From positions 1,488,001 through 1,552,000 of the forward strand of contig CP136490.1 of assembly GCA_032768795.1 (NCBI GenBank): a stretch of DNA of 64,000 nucleotides, read 5' to 3'. The stretch comes from Tremella fuciformis (Eukaryota; Basidiomycota; Tremellomycetes; Tremellales; Tremellaceae). Positions 33,255 through 43,548 of this stretch are shown here, piece after piece. The notes below the pieces were generated by a model, which did no database searches, was not told the origin of the DNA, and worked only from the letters and a program-made list of their open reading frames with translations. The position numbers and the translations under genes were made by a program. Numbering within the stretch: position 1 is the stretch's first letter; each line of letters begins with the position of its first letter.

Positions 33255-34414
33255 ACGCCCGCTGGCCCGTCCGATCATGCGGCAAGCGGAGCGGAGCAGT
33301 GCCGCAGCTGGCTTGATTTTGATCGCTGCACAGCACAGACGAATCCGATACGTTGATGATTCCTCCTAATTGCCTCATCGAGAGCCGGACACTGCTTTAC
33401 TGATGTCTAATGCCTGATGCCGGACTTGTTTGGATACGACACTTGGTGTGGACGGACAGCCTGTGTCTGTGTTTCGAGCCGGTGCTCGGAGTGATCGCTT
33501 CCTTGTCTCTTCCTCGACATCGGATGGCGGACCGGGGGCCGATTACAGGTCGCCACCGCGTCATGCTGATGAATAGGCATCGCCTCCTCGTCTCCCGAGC
33601 AGCTTCGTTATCGCGCAATGTCGGAGCTGCGATCCGCCCTTGCTTGCAGAGGAGGCTGCCGACGATCACGAGCGGAGTGGACACTCAAAGGCATCCCCCC
33701 GAAAAAGTTTTGCCACCGACCCGTGACACGAGACAAAGACACGCGTGCAGATGTGATCCGCCCATCAGTCCAACACAGCACCCCACCTCCATCTCCTCGT
33801 CGCTCGTGCGACTAGCGTGGGGCCTGTCGGTCAGAACCTTCCAAACCGGAGGGAGCGAGGTCCGGTGGACGGGAATGATGAGACAATATCGTCAGCCCGG
33901 AGGGGCGGTCTCATCAGCACGCCCATCCCCATCAGCAGCGCCATCATCTCCCGCTCGCTACTCCTCATTGTCGTTGTCGACGGAAACGAGCCCCTTACGG
34001 GTCAGGTCGCGGGTCGCTTGTGTCCCGTCCTTGCTTCCGACGTCCCCGACCATGGATCCTAACACGCTCGCCTAGCCTTTGCGGGCAAGACGAGTCGTCA
34101 TCCCTGTCTCCATCCCTCCCTTGCTAGCCGTCCGTCCGTCCACTCTTGGCTGCTCACCCTCCGCGTGTGTGTCGACTCGGACCAGATAGCTTCTCTTGTA
34201 TTTTCCTCGTCATGTCTCTCCTCCCGACTCTCATCCGACGATCACCATCACTGCAGCCGCATCACTGCCACTGCCACTGACGTGGCGCGACGCCGCGCAC
34301 GGTCGATCAACAAGTAGATCATCAGCTGGGCGGTGGCGACTCGCCCTCTCCCCGCTTGACATCGACGCACGCATCGCGAGAGAGCAGTGGCGAAGTCGGC
34401 GAAGCGCAGGCAAG
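33255..34414. other. 1.2-kb intergenic region, no supported gene
   Basis: A 221-codon plus-strand frame (33410-34075) is open, but its composition (Arg, Ser, Pro and His rich, many Cys and Met early) and lack of splice logic make it look like chance. Pyrimidine-rich stretches occur from about 34090 (ccctgtctccatccctccc), like a leader for the next gene. No RNA gene or mobile element was seen. Confidence 0.4.
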
Positions 34415-35114
34415 ATGGTCGGATGGAGCAGGCGCAACCGTGACGTGACCGACGATTTGAATAAAGCCGCGGACACTTGTCACATCGCGTGGGGGTACGG
34501 CGGCAGTGAGGCCGATGGCGACATGTACGCCGGCCCCCGGTTCTGTGCGCTGTGCAGAGTGGCTGACGAGAAAGGCGGCGGTGGTCGAATTGGTTTGACG
34601 ATGTCGTCGACGAGTTTTTCGAGATATACGTGAGCGTCTGGCTTTTGACAGACAGACCATCTCCAAGCGATCAGGGACTAGGCGATGCGGCTGCTCATTG
34701 ATAGGACGCAGAAGAACTCGAAGAAGACACTTACGACGCCGCCATCGACTGTGGGTCTCTCGCTCACTGAGGCTTGCCCATTCGCCCGCGCAGCTAAGCG
34801 CAGCGCAGGCTGTGCGGATATCCTCCAAATGGAACAGGTGGATCACGGGTACCACATCCACAATATCGTCAGGATACGCAAAGCGCTCATGCCTGACACC
34901 GACTTCTACGATGTGAGTATCGCCCATGCCGTCATCCGCGCACGGACAATCCGTTGCTAGAGCGCCGAGCTGACGAGGTAGTGGCCGTTTGACGTCTCGC
35001 ACCTATGGGTGAGTACCCTTGTTATTTTTGGCGCTTCGCGGGAGCCACGAGATGCCACTCATGGCACAGGACTCGGACGACGAGAATGAGGGCATCTTCC
35101 ATTTCGAGCTCTGA
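34415..35114 (+). CDS. Hypothetical acidic protein, 128 aa
   Basis: Exons are 34415-34505, 34571-34629, 34705-34750, 34794-34912, 34982-35008 and 35070-35114, giving 128 aa. Six tiny exons join in one frame with normal donors and acceptors, and exon 5 is only 27 bases. The product is rich in aromatic and acidic residues: KRRRWSNWFDDVVDEFFEIY, then EELEEDTYDAAID, then a basic MEQVDHGYHIHNIVRIRKAL, and it ends WPFDVSHLWDSDDENEG... No family is recognised. The start is the first ATG in frame; an additional 5' exon is possible. Internal consistency of the splicing is the main evidence. Confidence 0.6.
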
Positions 35115-35297
35115 AGCAGCCTTACGCTCGGATGGAGCCACATCGATTTACGATCCGATATCACGACACGACCACATGACGGCTCAGTTGACGAGAAGCA
35201 GCGGAATACGGTGAAACATGGCACACAAGCGTCGAGTCTCGTACGCGAAATGCAAGAAGATATACAACTACTCAGACTACCTAAGCCCAACGACTGC

Positions 35298-37358
35298 CTA
35301 TGGCTTGGTTTCTCTGACCTCGTAGCCCGTGACGCTCCGCTGCGGCTGATCTTTCCTCGCCACCTCTTGCATCCCTACCGTGAACTCCTGCCCGTCTTTC
35401 TCCATCTCGACTTCGCCAACGCCTACCTCACCCGCTGCGCCGCCCGACTCGGCGCCCTGCAGGCGCACTGTCTCGCCGTTCTTGAGACGCGTCTTGACGA
35501 ACCCTTTGGCGGTGGATTTGAGCAGGGCTCGTCGGCCCACTCCGCGCACGTCGATGTACACTACGGCTACATTACGCACAGAGCCGCCGACGAGCGCAGT
35601 CGCATGACCAGCCTCGGCACCGAACTTGTGCCTACTCTCAGCCTTTGGACTATCGTGGAAAGAGGGATACTCACCCGGCCGCGGAGCTTGCTGCGGCAGT
35701 CCCAGAATTAATCAGGTCATGAGCAGTGGCTTCGAGACTGGTGAGGACCACCTCGCCTGCCAACAAGAGGCGATTCAAGAAAGGCCGTTTCGTCGGTGGG
35801 GTCGATGTGCCAGAGGTACCCGCTCGACGTGGCCATTGGCAATCAGAGCTGCCTTGCTTCTCCTCGTAGGCCGGCGGCAGCCCGTGGGCTTGCTCCTGTG
35901 CCAAGAGTGTCTCGGTCTGCGATGGAACGGGTATTTTCTCGCCAATGTGGTCGGGAGATGCGGTGCGCGGTGGCAGAGATGGTTTCTCTGCGCCAGTCGG
36001 TGGAGGTGGAGGGGGTCTCCGAGCACCATAGGGAATGCCCTGGGTGGGCGTGTTGCTGCCCGAGCCGCCGACCGACTTGTATTGGCCAGCCGGGACAGGC
36101 GTGGTGCCGGAACGCGGCGGGAGGGGCGGCGCAGGGGTGCGCGGCGGGGTGTTGAACTCGGTTTTGACGTCGTTGTAGAGATTGTTGCCCTTCTCGAACC
36201 CTTTCTCCACCACGCCAGAGATGGCCTGTGAGCAATCAGCTCAGATATGGGGATGGGCTGGGCCAAACCAAGACTCACATTGTTGATCATCCCCACAGTC
36301 GACTTGGTGACATTGACGGTACGCACGCTCGCGTTGTGCGCCATGCGGAAGCCAGCCTTGGTGTTCTTCCCAAACTTGACTGGCTCCTTGTTGGGCGTGG
36401 TATGCTTGATGAAGAGATCGGCCGAGTTGTACATCATCCTCGACGACCACGAGCTGAAGCCAAGAATGCCCTTGCTGGACGTCAGTTATCCATCTCTGCA
36501 ACTGGGATAGAAGGGCGCGGGACTTGCCTGAGGTTGTGCGCCCCTCTAAGCATCCAGTCGTCCATCTCGTCCTCTGGCACCGTCTGGATCTTGACCTTGG
36601 GCGCGTACCCGTCAATGACATTCCCAAAGTCGAGTATGACAGGCTTGTTCTGGGCATCTCGGCCCACACGGGCGTCCTCCTGTACGTCCAGCTGCTGGTC
36701 GAGCTCGCCGACCACCTCGCCATTGTCCTCGTTGATCAACACGAGTCTCCCTCGCAAGTCATCGGGCGCGACGCCCTGGCCGTTCCCCAGGGAGTTTGCA
36801 TCGATGCCGCCCAGAGCTGTAGCCTCGGGATCGAGCGACTTGTACTGCTTCAGCAGCACCTCCAGGCTGTCAAGATCCTCCATGTCCGCAGCTGACCCCG
36901 GGCGGGGCAGGACGAGCTGCAGCGAGGCGTTGGGGATCGAGGGAGAAGGGACCGAGTACGCGACCCCTTCGGCTGACTGAAGAGGCGTGAGGACCTGAGT
37001 AGGTATGAGGGGCATCTCGAACGTGGACACGCGCAGCACGAGCCAGAAGTCATGGGTCGGGACCGGGGGGTCTGAGGGCGAAGGGGAGAACGGGTTGGCT
37101 GTCTGCTTGCCGATCTCAGGCGGGATAGGCAGCGACACGCACTCGAGCCTTGTGGCTATGAGCGTCCCGCCGATACGCTATGTGATGGAGGGGGACGCAC
37201 CTCATCTCGCCTCTCGCGAGGACCATGACCTCCTCATCGTACACCTGCTTGACGACCGCGTGTTGGATCGTCAGCAAGAGGTACCCGTCCGCTTCTTCCG
37301 CTGCGGGCGACGCGACACGAGGCGAGCCGGTGGGCGGCGTGCTGAGTGCAGTGACCAT
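35298..37358 (-). CDS. Spartin/senescence-domain protein
   Basis: Minus-strand exons are 37358-37201, 37148-36528, 36474-36279, 36225-35675 and 35631-35298, giving 619 aa. The C-terminal half is a senescence/spartin domain (Pfam family of spartin and plant ERD7), which acts at lipid droplets and membranes. Blocks visible are KGILGFSSWSSRMMYNSADL, FRMAHNASVRTVNVTKSTVGMI and, after a Pro-rich insert of about 100 residues, HKFGAEAGHATALVGGSVRN. The N-terminal about 250 residues match the upstream part of fungal members (YLLLTIQHAVV, FWLVLRV). Intron 2 begins GCAAGT (36527), a GC-AG intron. The Pro-rich insert is cut short before the final domain half by a standard intron. Confidence 0.85.
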
Positions 37359-37573
37359 CACGGCGTGTATCCGATGTAGTCTGGAGCGTAGTTGCAAGCT
37401 AGGAAAGCAAAGCAACCAGCAAAAGTGCGCGTTCAACGATGGATGAAATCGCTGGGGATTCGGCTTCGGTGATGACGTAGTAATGGCCAGCGCAGTCTGT
37501 CGGGCACGACCGTCCAGTCTTGAGGTTCACATTTCGCATTCACCTCAAGAGCGCAGGATGAGAGCTGCGCAAG

Positions 37574-38640
37574 ATGCTGCTCAGAGCCGCTAGCAGACCC
37601 GCAAGCCGCCTATCTACGCTCCCACGGTGTGTTCAGAGGTACTCCATACAGCCCGGCAAGCCCCAGGCATTCCTGCGCCCGCTTGCCGAGCACAAGGATG
37701 ACCCCGACGAATTCGAGGGCGTCATGGCGCTCGTGATGGACCGCCCAGAGGCCAAGAACGCCCTCAGCGTGCAGATGGTATCTGTAAGTCTGGCAGCCTC
37801 TGCACTACTCCATATATTCGCCTGACATGCGCAGGAGATACGCGAGAGCGTTGCAGCATTACCGCCGACCGCGCGAGTCCTCCTGCTGCACACACCGCAC
37901 CGAGGGGTCTTCTGCGCCGGCGCCGACCTGCGTGAGCGCGCCAAGATGTCCGAAGTGCAGGTCTCCGCTTTTCTCGACAGTCTCCGGTCGATGATACAGG
38001 AGCTGGAGAGCGTCAAGGTGCCCAGCATAGCAGTCATGGACGGCTTTGCTCTTGGTGGCGGGCTTGAGCTCGCCCTGGGCTGCGACTTGCGCGTAGCAGG
38101 TCCGTCGTTGCCGTTCACACGGTCGAGTGAGAGGGGCTGAGAGGCAGGCCCCCATGCACAAATGGCGCTGCCCGAGACCAAGCTCGGCATCATACCCGGT
38201 GCAGGCGGCACGCAGCGTCTGTCCCGGCTGGTAGGGCGGGCCAAGGCCAAGGAGCTCATCTTCACCGGTAGGCGCATCGCCGGCCCAGAGGCAGAACGCA
38301 TAGGTGGGATGGCCCTCGGCAGTGGGTCACTTCGTTCTGACTGTAGGTTTGGTCAACAAGGCTTTAGAGGCGGAAGGTGGCGCATGGGAGGAGGCGCTGA
38401 TCATGTCGCGTCAGATCGTCACGGGAGGTATGTAATATGACGGGGGCAAGTGTCAGCGCTCATGGGGCAGCTCCTCTGGCGTTGGCAGCTGCCAAAGCTG
38501 CCATTGTGGCGGAGCTGCCTCTCGAAGACGGCCTGACGCTTGAGCGACAACTGTACAACCCGCTGCTCAAGACTGAAGATCGTGATGAGGGCCTCCGGGC
38601 ATTCGCCGAGAAGCGTCGGGCACGATTCACTGGTCGCTGA
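37574..38640 (+). CDS. Mitochondrial enoyl-CoA hydratase, AUH-like
   Basis: Exons are 37574-37783, 37835-38099, 38148-38303, 38347-38427 and 38471-38640, giving 293 aa. The crotonase fold is clear: RPEAKNALS, the oxyanion-hole segments [15 protein letters not shown] and [15 protein letters not shown], and [17 protein letters not shown] with the active-site Glu region. The first about 25 residues ([19 protein letters not shown]) look like a mitochondrial presequence. The closest type I recall is AUH/methylglutaconyl-CoA hydratase of leucine breakdown, though short-chain beta-oxidation hydratase is not excluded. Length fits. It is head to head with the spartin gene, with about 215 bases between starts. 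Confidence 0.88.
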
Positions 38641-38821
38641 TGTCGTACTTGGGATTGTCAGGACCAGCTCGAGCGTTTACAAGGAGAGCAGGGTCTGCCG
38701 TCCTTGTCAGCAAGGAAGACCTTGCTCTGACGAGGCATGACCTCAAGCCAGGTGTTGTACACGTCAAAAGTCACATGAGGGCATCCCAACAGGACATATG
38801 CATATGCATCCCCCGCGAGTC

Positions 38822-41126
38822 TCATGCAACGCTTGTGCGCTGTCTCCTCGCGCGTCGCTCCCACTCTTCAGCCTCAGCGACCTCTCTCAGTCTCTTTTGT
38901 GTCTCGCTCTCAGCTACTGCACCAGTCGGGGCCACGGCATCCTCAAAGACGTATTCAATACTGGCGAGACCCTTGACGGTCCACCTGTTGACAGTGCGGA
39001 CATCCGCCACGTCGAGAGCAGGAATCGCGGATGTCTGTGCGAGGGTGGCCATAGTCGGCTGCGTGTAAAGCGGAATATGAGGCATTTGAGTATGAGGCTG
39101 TTCCGTCAGCTCTGCAAGTGCTGCTAAGACTGTGAAACGGACCTCATAAGCCGCACGAACACTCCCCGGACGCCATGAACCGAGTGTTGGCCGATGAGCC
39201 GCCTGATCTGCCTCACTCTGCACGATGATCTCGCCTGCCCGTTCGAGTGCCATCTTCTCGAGGGCAGGCGCTTCTTCCATCGAGACGTCGGCTGTTTCGT
39301 CCGGGGCGGCCTTTTCCTCATCTTCAGGTCCAGCCACAACTTGCGATAGCGTGCTCCGCCTTCTCTCCAGCCTCGCTACACCAAGCAAAGCGGATTTTAG
39401 CTCGCCAACATCGTCCTCGACTGAAAGCTTGTCGGTCGCCCGCTCGACAGCCCACACCCAGCCCCGCTTCTTCTCCTCGCCCTCAAGCTCCTTCAGCCGC
39501 TCATCTCTGTACTCGCGTAGAGTCTGATCGAGCGCGCGACTCTCCTCCGCCAAGCGGTACATCCAGTCCGTCTCGGTGACCTCGAGATTCTTGAGCCTGG
39601 CGCGCTTGTGACTCGAGCCCGCCTCGGTCCATGGGTCCTGGCCGGTCCCACCAAACTGTGTGCTCGGGCCGCCCAATGTGTAGAATGGCTGTAGGGAGAC
39701 ATTGGATCGAGTGAGCATTGGCTCGGTCTGCGCTGGCGGTCGCCCGTGAGGCGCCATGTGTGACAGCGCATTCGACAGGATCTCGTCCTCGTGCGCCAGT
39801 GCGTGCGGGGTGAAGCCGTTCTCGGCGCATTTCTCGAGCGCCTCGTCTTCGTAGTAGTCGTCCGTGACCCATTTACCGCCTGTGATTCAGCCTTGCACAT
39901 CGTTGACAGAACTCGCACATACCCTTGACGGTTCTGGCCCCCATGAGCTTGTAGACATTGCGCATGCAGACCATGGTGACCATGCGGTGCTTGAGATTCC
40001 CGGTGACCCGCCCAATGTCGATCAACATCTGCCTCTCCTCCTCCATGCATGACAGCTTGAGGATCTGAGGACATCGACGGAGAAAGGCCAGCGAGTCTGT
40101 GTATCCACATGCCCGCGCCGCATCGATGGTGAGGGCATAGACTCTATTTGGATTGCGTCGACTGGGCGAAGTGAAGGTAACCAGCTTGTATTCTCGGCCT
40201 GCCCATCAGCATCAATCCCACAAGAACACGTTGTACTCACCCCCGAGCAGTCTGCCCTCTATATCGATCTTCATATCGCCCTTCGGGTCGTCTGGCAAGA
40301 TGACCTCGTCGTCTCCAATGGTATACTCGACGCCCTTGATGGTGATAGTCGAGCCCTCCTCGAACGTCTCCACGTTGGGCCGGACCTCCCTGCGCGAACC
40401 ACCACCAGCCGGGCGCCTGCGCGGAGTATCGCCATCCGAGTCCTCTCCTCGCTCGGCGCGCTCGCGCCGCACCTTGTCCCAGCGCGCCCGTGCGGCCGCA
40501 GCCGCGGCGCCCTTGACGCTGAACCCTCCTCTACCCGAACCAATCTTCTCCAGCACCCGCGGTGTCGGGGCGGGCGAGCCCTCCTCCTCTCCCGTGGCGG
40601 TCGACCTCCGAGCCCTCTTGGGCGACGCAGCCGCTGGCGCTTCGGACAGTCTGGCGGACGGGCCCCGGCGACGCGAGCCGGACGCTTCTGGCTTGACCGG
40701 CGAGTCGTCCTCCAGCTCTTCATCCTCCCCCACCGCATCTTCGTCCACTTCGACCGGGATCTCCTTGTAGCTGACGCTCTTCCTGCCGCGCAGACTCGGC
40801 CGGGATGTCTCTTCTCCCTCGTCGTCCTCATCTTCCTTTGCAGCAGGAGCAGCTCGCCCTTGCGCCCTGGCCCGGCTCTTCGCGGCAGATTTTGCAGGCG
40901 GTCTTGGGCGTGATCGCGAGGGTGTCGGCTCCGGAATGTCAATGTCGTCCTCTCCCTCTGCATCCTCGTCGTCCCCGTTGACTGAGAGGGAAGGAGACGG
41001 TTCCGGCTCGGGTTTCACGGCGCGTCGGCTTCCTCGAGCACGCGAGGTCGATGCCGGCGTTTCCGTCAAAGTCGCACTGGGGGCCGAGTCGCCTCCTCGC
41101 CGTGCTCTCGGACGTGTGGACGACAT
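38822..41126 (-). CDS. RSC7: Chromatin remodelling complex subunit Rsc7/Swp82
   Basis: Minus-strand exons are 41126-40241, 40198-39923 and 39879-38822, giving 739 aa. The conserved CRC subunit domain (about residues 265-400) has GVEYTIGDDEVILPDDPKG, GRLLGGREYKLVTF (across intron 1), ALTIDAARACGYTDSL and, across intron 2, GGKWVTDDYYEDEA, as in yeast Rsc7 (Npl6) and Swp82. These proteins belong to the RSC and SWI/SNF remodellers. The first 250 residues are Arg/Ser/Glu rich and disordered. The C-terminal part holds fungal-specific helices with many Glu and Arg. Assignment to RSC rather than SWI/SNF cannot be made here, because many basidiomycetes have one such gene. Confidence 0.92.
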
Positions 41127-41420
41127 GTCCAGCAGCGCCAGGTATGTCAAGCATGCAAAGCAGAGAACTCCCTCGGTCGCGTTGAAGCCTTGTTTCGCAC
41201 ACCAGAGGAATCTGGTTACGTAAGAGATCTCTTTAATGTGGCGGATATCTGTTGCGTGCGCTGGAATGAAATTGACAGCGTGGTGACCATAGGAGCCGAC
41301 TGCAAGATCCATATTTTCAAGGCTGTCACACTGACATACATGGGAGATGCATAATGATCGCAATGCGTACAATGATATGACGGACACATCCTCTCCTCGG
41401 CGTAAGAGCGGGATGCCATC

Positions 41421-43126
41421 TCAGTCGGATATCTCGATTACATCGAGAAGCCGAGCACTTCGCTGTTGTCTCTGTCTGGTGTGCGAGTGACCCGAAATTG
41501 ACTCGAAAGAGCTCTTTGCGCCGTCACCTCGAATGATCTGAATGTGAACCCGGCGTAAGGCATCATAGTCAGCCTCGAGCCGCCAATATCGCTCTTGCCA
41601 CATTTTGTCGCTCTCGCACGAGACATGGTGGTGAGCAGCGCTGGCGCTCGAAGCATCTGCCGAACAAGTACTTGACGGACGAAGCACCCGCATCGGCAGT
41701 GACTCGGGATCGTTGCTAGCGCCCTGGACACTGGATATGCACATACGCTTTGGCGGCTTCTTGTTCGTATCGTCCACTCTCGAATCACTTGCATCTGTAT
41801 CGGCGTGCCTGCTGCTGGATGCGGAGTAGTCGCCCACTGCGGAACCCCTAGGCATGCAGGAAGGTGCTGTGTTCGCCTCAAGAGCCCGCTTTTCCGCTGT
41901 CAGGCTCTCGATGACGTTGTCAAGCTCGGCTTTTCTCTTGAGAGCGCAAATCTGGTCTTGCAGCTGCTTGACCCTCATCTCGGCGCTCATCACCGCTTCT
42001 TGAGACGAGTCGCCCGTACTGCGAGGGAAATCTGTCATTCTACAGGTCAGCTTTAACAACTTTGTGATTCCGGAATACCCAGGGCGGGACTGACAATGGG
42101 GAGTCAAACCTGATTGATGGCCGTGGTGACTTGTCCACTTGGATTCTTGATTGTGGCTCTTCCTCCGCGCGGTACTTCGCGGGGCGGGCACAATGTTTCC
42201 CGCTTGTGCGGTCATTGCGATCCAATGCTATTCCCCCAGCTTCGTCTTGCTCATCTTGAGCATCCTCCTCATCGTCGCTGACATTGATGTAATCGATTTC
42301 GTCATTCTCCCACGTGCTCCTCGACTCTTCGCTCGTCGTCTCAGACTCGACAAGCTCTGGGAAGTCGTCAGTGCACCCACTTGATCTCCTTGGCTCAACT
42401 CGACTCCACACTGATATCCGTTGTTCCCTGGCTTTCGGGGTGTACCAGTACCACTTGTTCCTCGGATCCACGCTGATCACGCCCTGCGTCAATGAGCAAC
42501 ATTGACCAGACCGACCCTTGACTCACCCTGTTCAGCGCGTCTTTGATATACGCGACTCGCTCCCGCTTATTGATGAGGCGATGAGACGGTGCCTGCTGCC
42601 CATGCCGGGCGACGAAGACAGCCCCAAAGACCGCACAATCCTCGTAGGGGCGACGATTTCTGCGACACGCCCAGCAGCGGTCCGTGCTCCGCACGCACAA
42701 GGCGCCTTTGCGGTCGAGTCGCGGATCGCCAAGCCTGCAGATATACGTTATCGCATCGTGCACACAATGCATATTCGAACGACTGTGATTTTAAGCTTCG
42801 AGTGTGAGCTGAGCCACCCACCTCAGGTAGATGTTTTGCCACTTGCCGCACCCCTCACGCGGCTCCGGCTGGACACACGGAGGGTAGGAGACCACAAAGT
42901 CGAACATCTTTTCGGCGTTGGCCGGGGCGAGCCATGGCTCTTTCTCCAGCAGCTCATGGTCATACTCAGCGGAAGGGAACCTTTTGATCGCTTGAAATGA
43001 CTGGCCGTTGGTGTCGACTCTCAACGATCCCCCATTTCGAAGTGGGTGATTGGACGGAAGGTCATCTGCCTTGGGATGGGCCACATGCAGGAGAGGGCGG
43101 AACCTCGCTAGAGCGTCTGTACTCAT
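41421..43126 (-). CDS. Hypothetical protein A with C-W-x-C...C motif, 506 aa
   Basis: Minus-strand exons are 43126-42822, 42734-42527, 42483-42095 and 42039-41421, giving 506 aa. I do not know the family. Residues about 112-140 carry GALCVRSTDRCWAC, nine residues, C, then AVFGA, a likely zinc knuckle. A Trp-rich patch (RNKWYWYTP) and acidic stretch (SDDEEDAQDEQDE) follow. The last exon has a probable coiled coil (QLQDQICALKRKAELDNVIESL). The same motif, its spacing and the intron just before it recur in hypothetical protein B at 48198-49646. The start at 43126 is the simplest; an upstream ATG (43301) could add an exon over the TG repeat. The tail suggests a nuclear or scaffold role, but this is inference only. 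Confidence 0.72.
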
Positions 43127-43548
43127 ACTTGAAGCAAAGACGATGGAAAGACGTGAAGTGAGACAAGAGTCCATCCGAGAGGGTTGAAGTCCTATGTGCG
43201 TGTGTGTGTGTGTGTGTGTCAATTCCCATGACGTCCGTGGCAACACGCTCGATGTACGCTGTCGCACGGTCAGCCCAGAGGTAGGCAGTCAGCGGTGCCA
43301 TGCTAGATATGCATCTGGTACAAGCAGCTGTCCATGAGACTCGGCTGCGGAGAGGCGGTATGAGGATGCGGGTATCCAGTCGTTGTGATGTCGACCTGAA
43401 TGGGATGGGGATGATGCGAGTGACGTACTAGGGGGCGGTGGTAATGGTGGTGATGATGATGACGGGGGGGCTACACGACTGACTGGCTTCTCTACAACCC
43501 GTGTCTTGTCTCTGGCCAGAGCGTCCAGCACTCCAACTCTCTTCAAAT
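43127..43548. other. Intergenic with TG microsatellite
   Basis: It lies between the start of hypothetical protein A and the 3' end of the kinase gene. Besides the TG repeat it shows low-complexity ggtggtgatgatgatgacgg near 43440-43470. No gene is supported. Confidence 0.45.
43197..43219 (+). repeat. (TG)n microsatellite
   Basis: About ten TG units, interrupted once by a C at the left end, lie some 75 bases upstream of the start codon of hypothetical protein A. It is a good length-polymorphism marker and may alter the promoter. Confidence 0.8.

Noticed and set aside
33410..34075. 221-codon plus-strand frame
   Set aside because: Composition is unlike the other genes, there is no domain and no splice signals support it. 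It was treated as a chance frame.
35211..35711. 166-codon plus-strand frame
   Set aside because: It is antisense to the last two exons of the spartin-domain gene, whose splicing and motifs are clear.
43127..43301. Upstream ATG at 43301 as start of hypothetical protein A
   Set aside because: It needs a weak donor and an intron of about 190 nt over the TG repeat. The ATG at 43126 is simpler and gives an N-terminus alignable with protein B.
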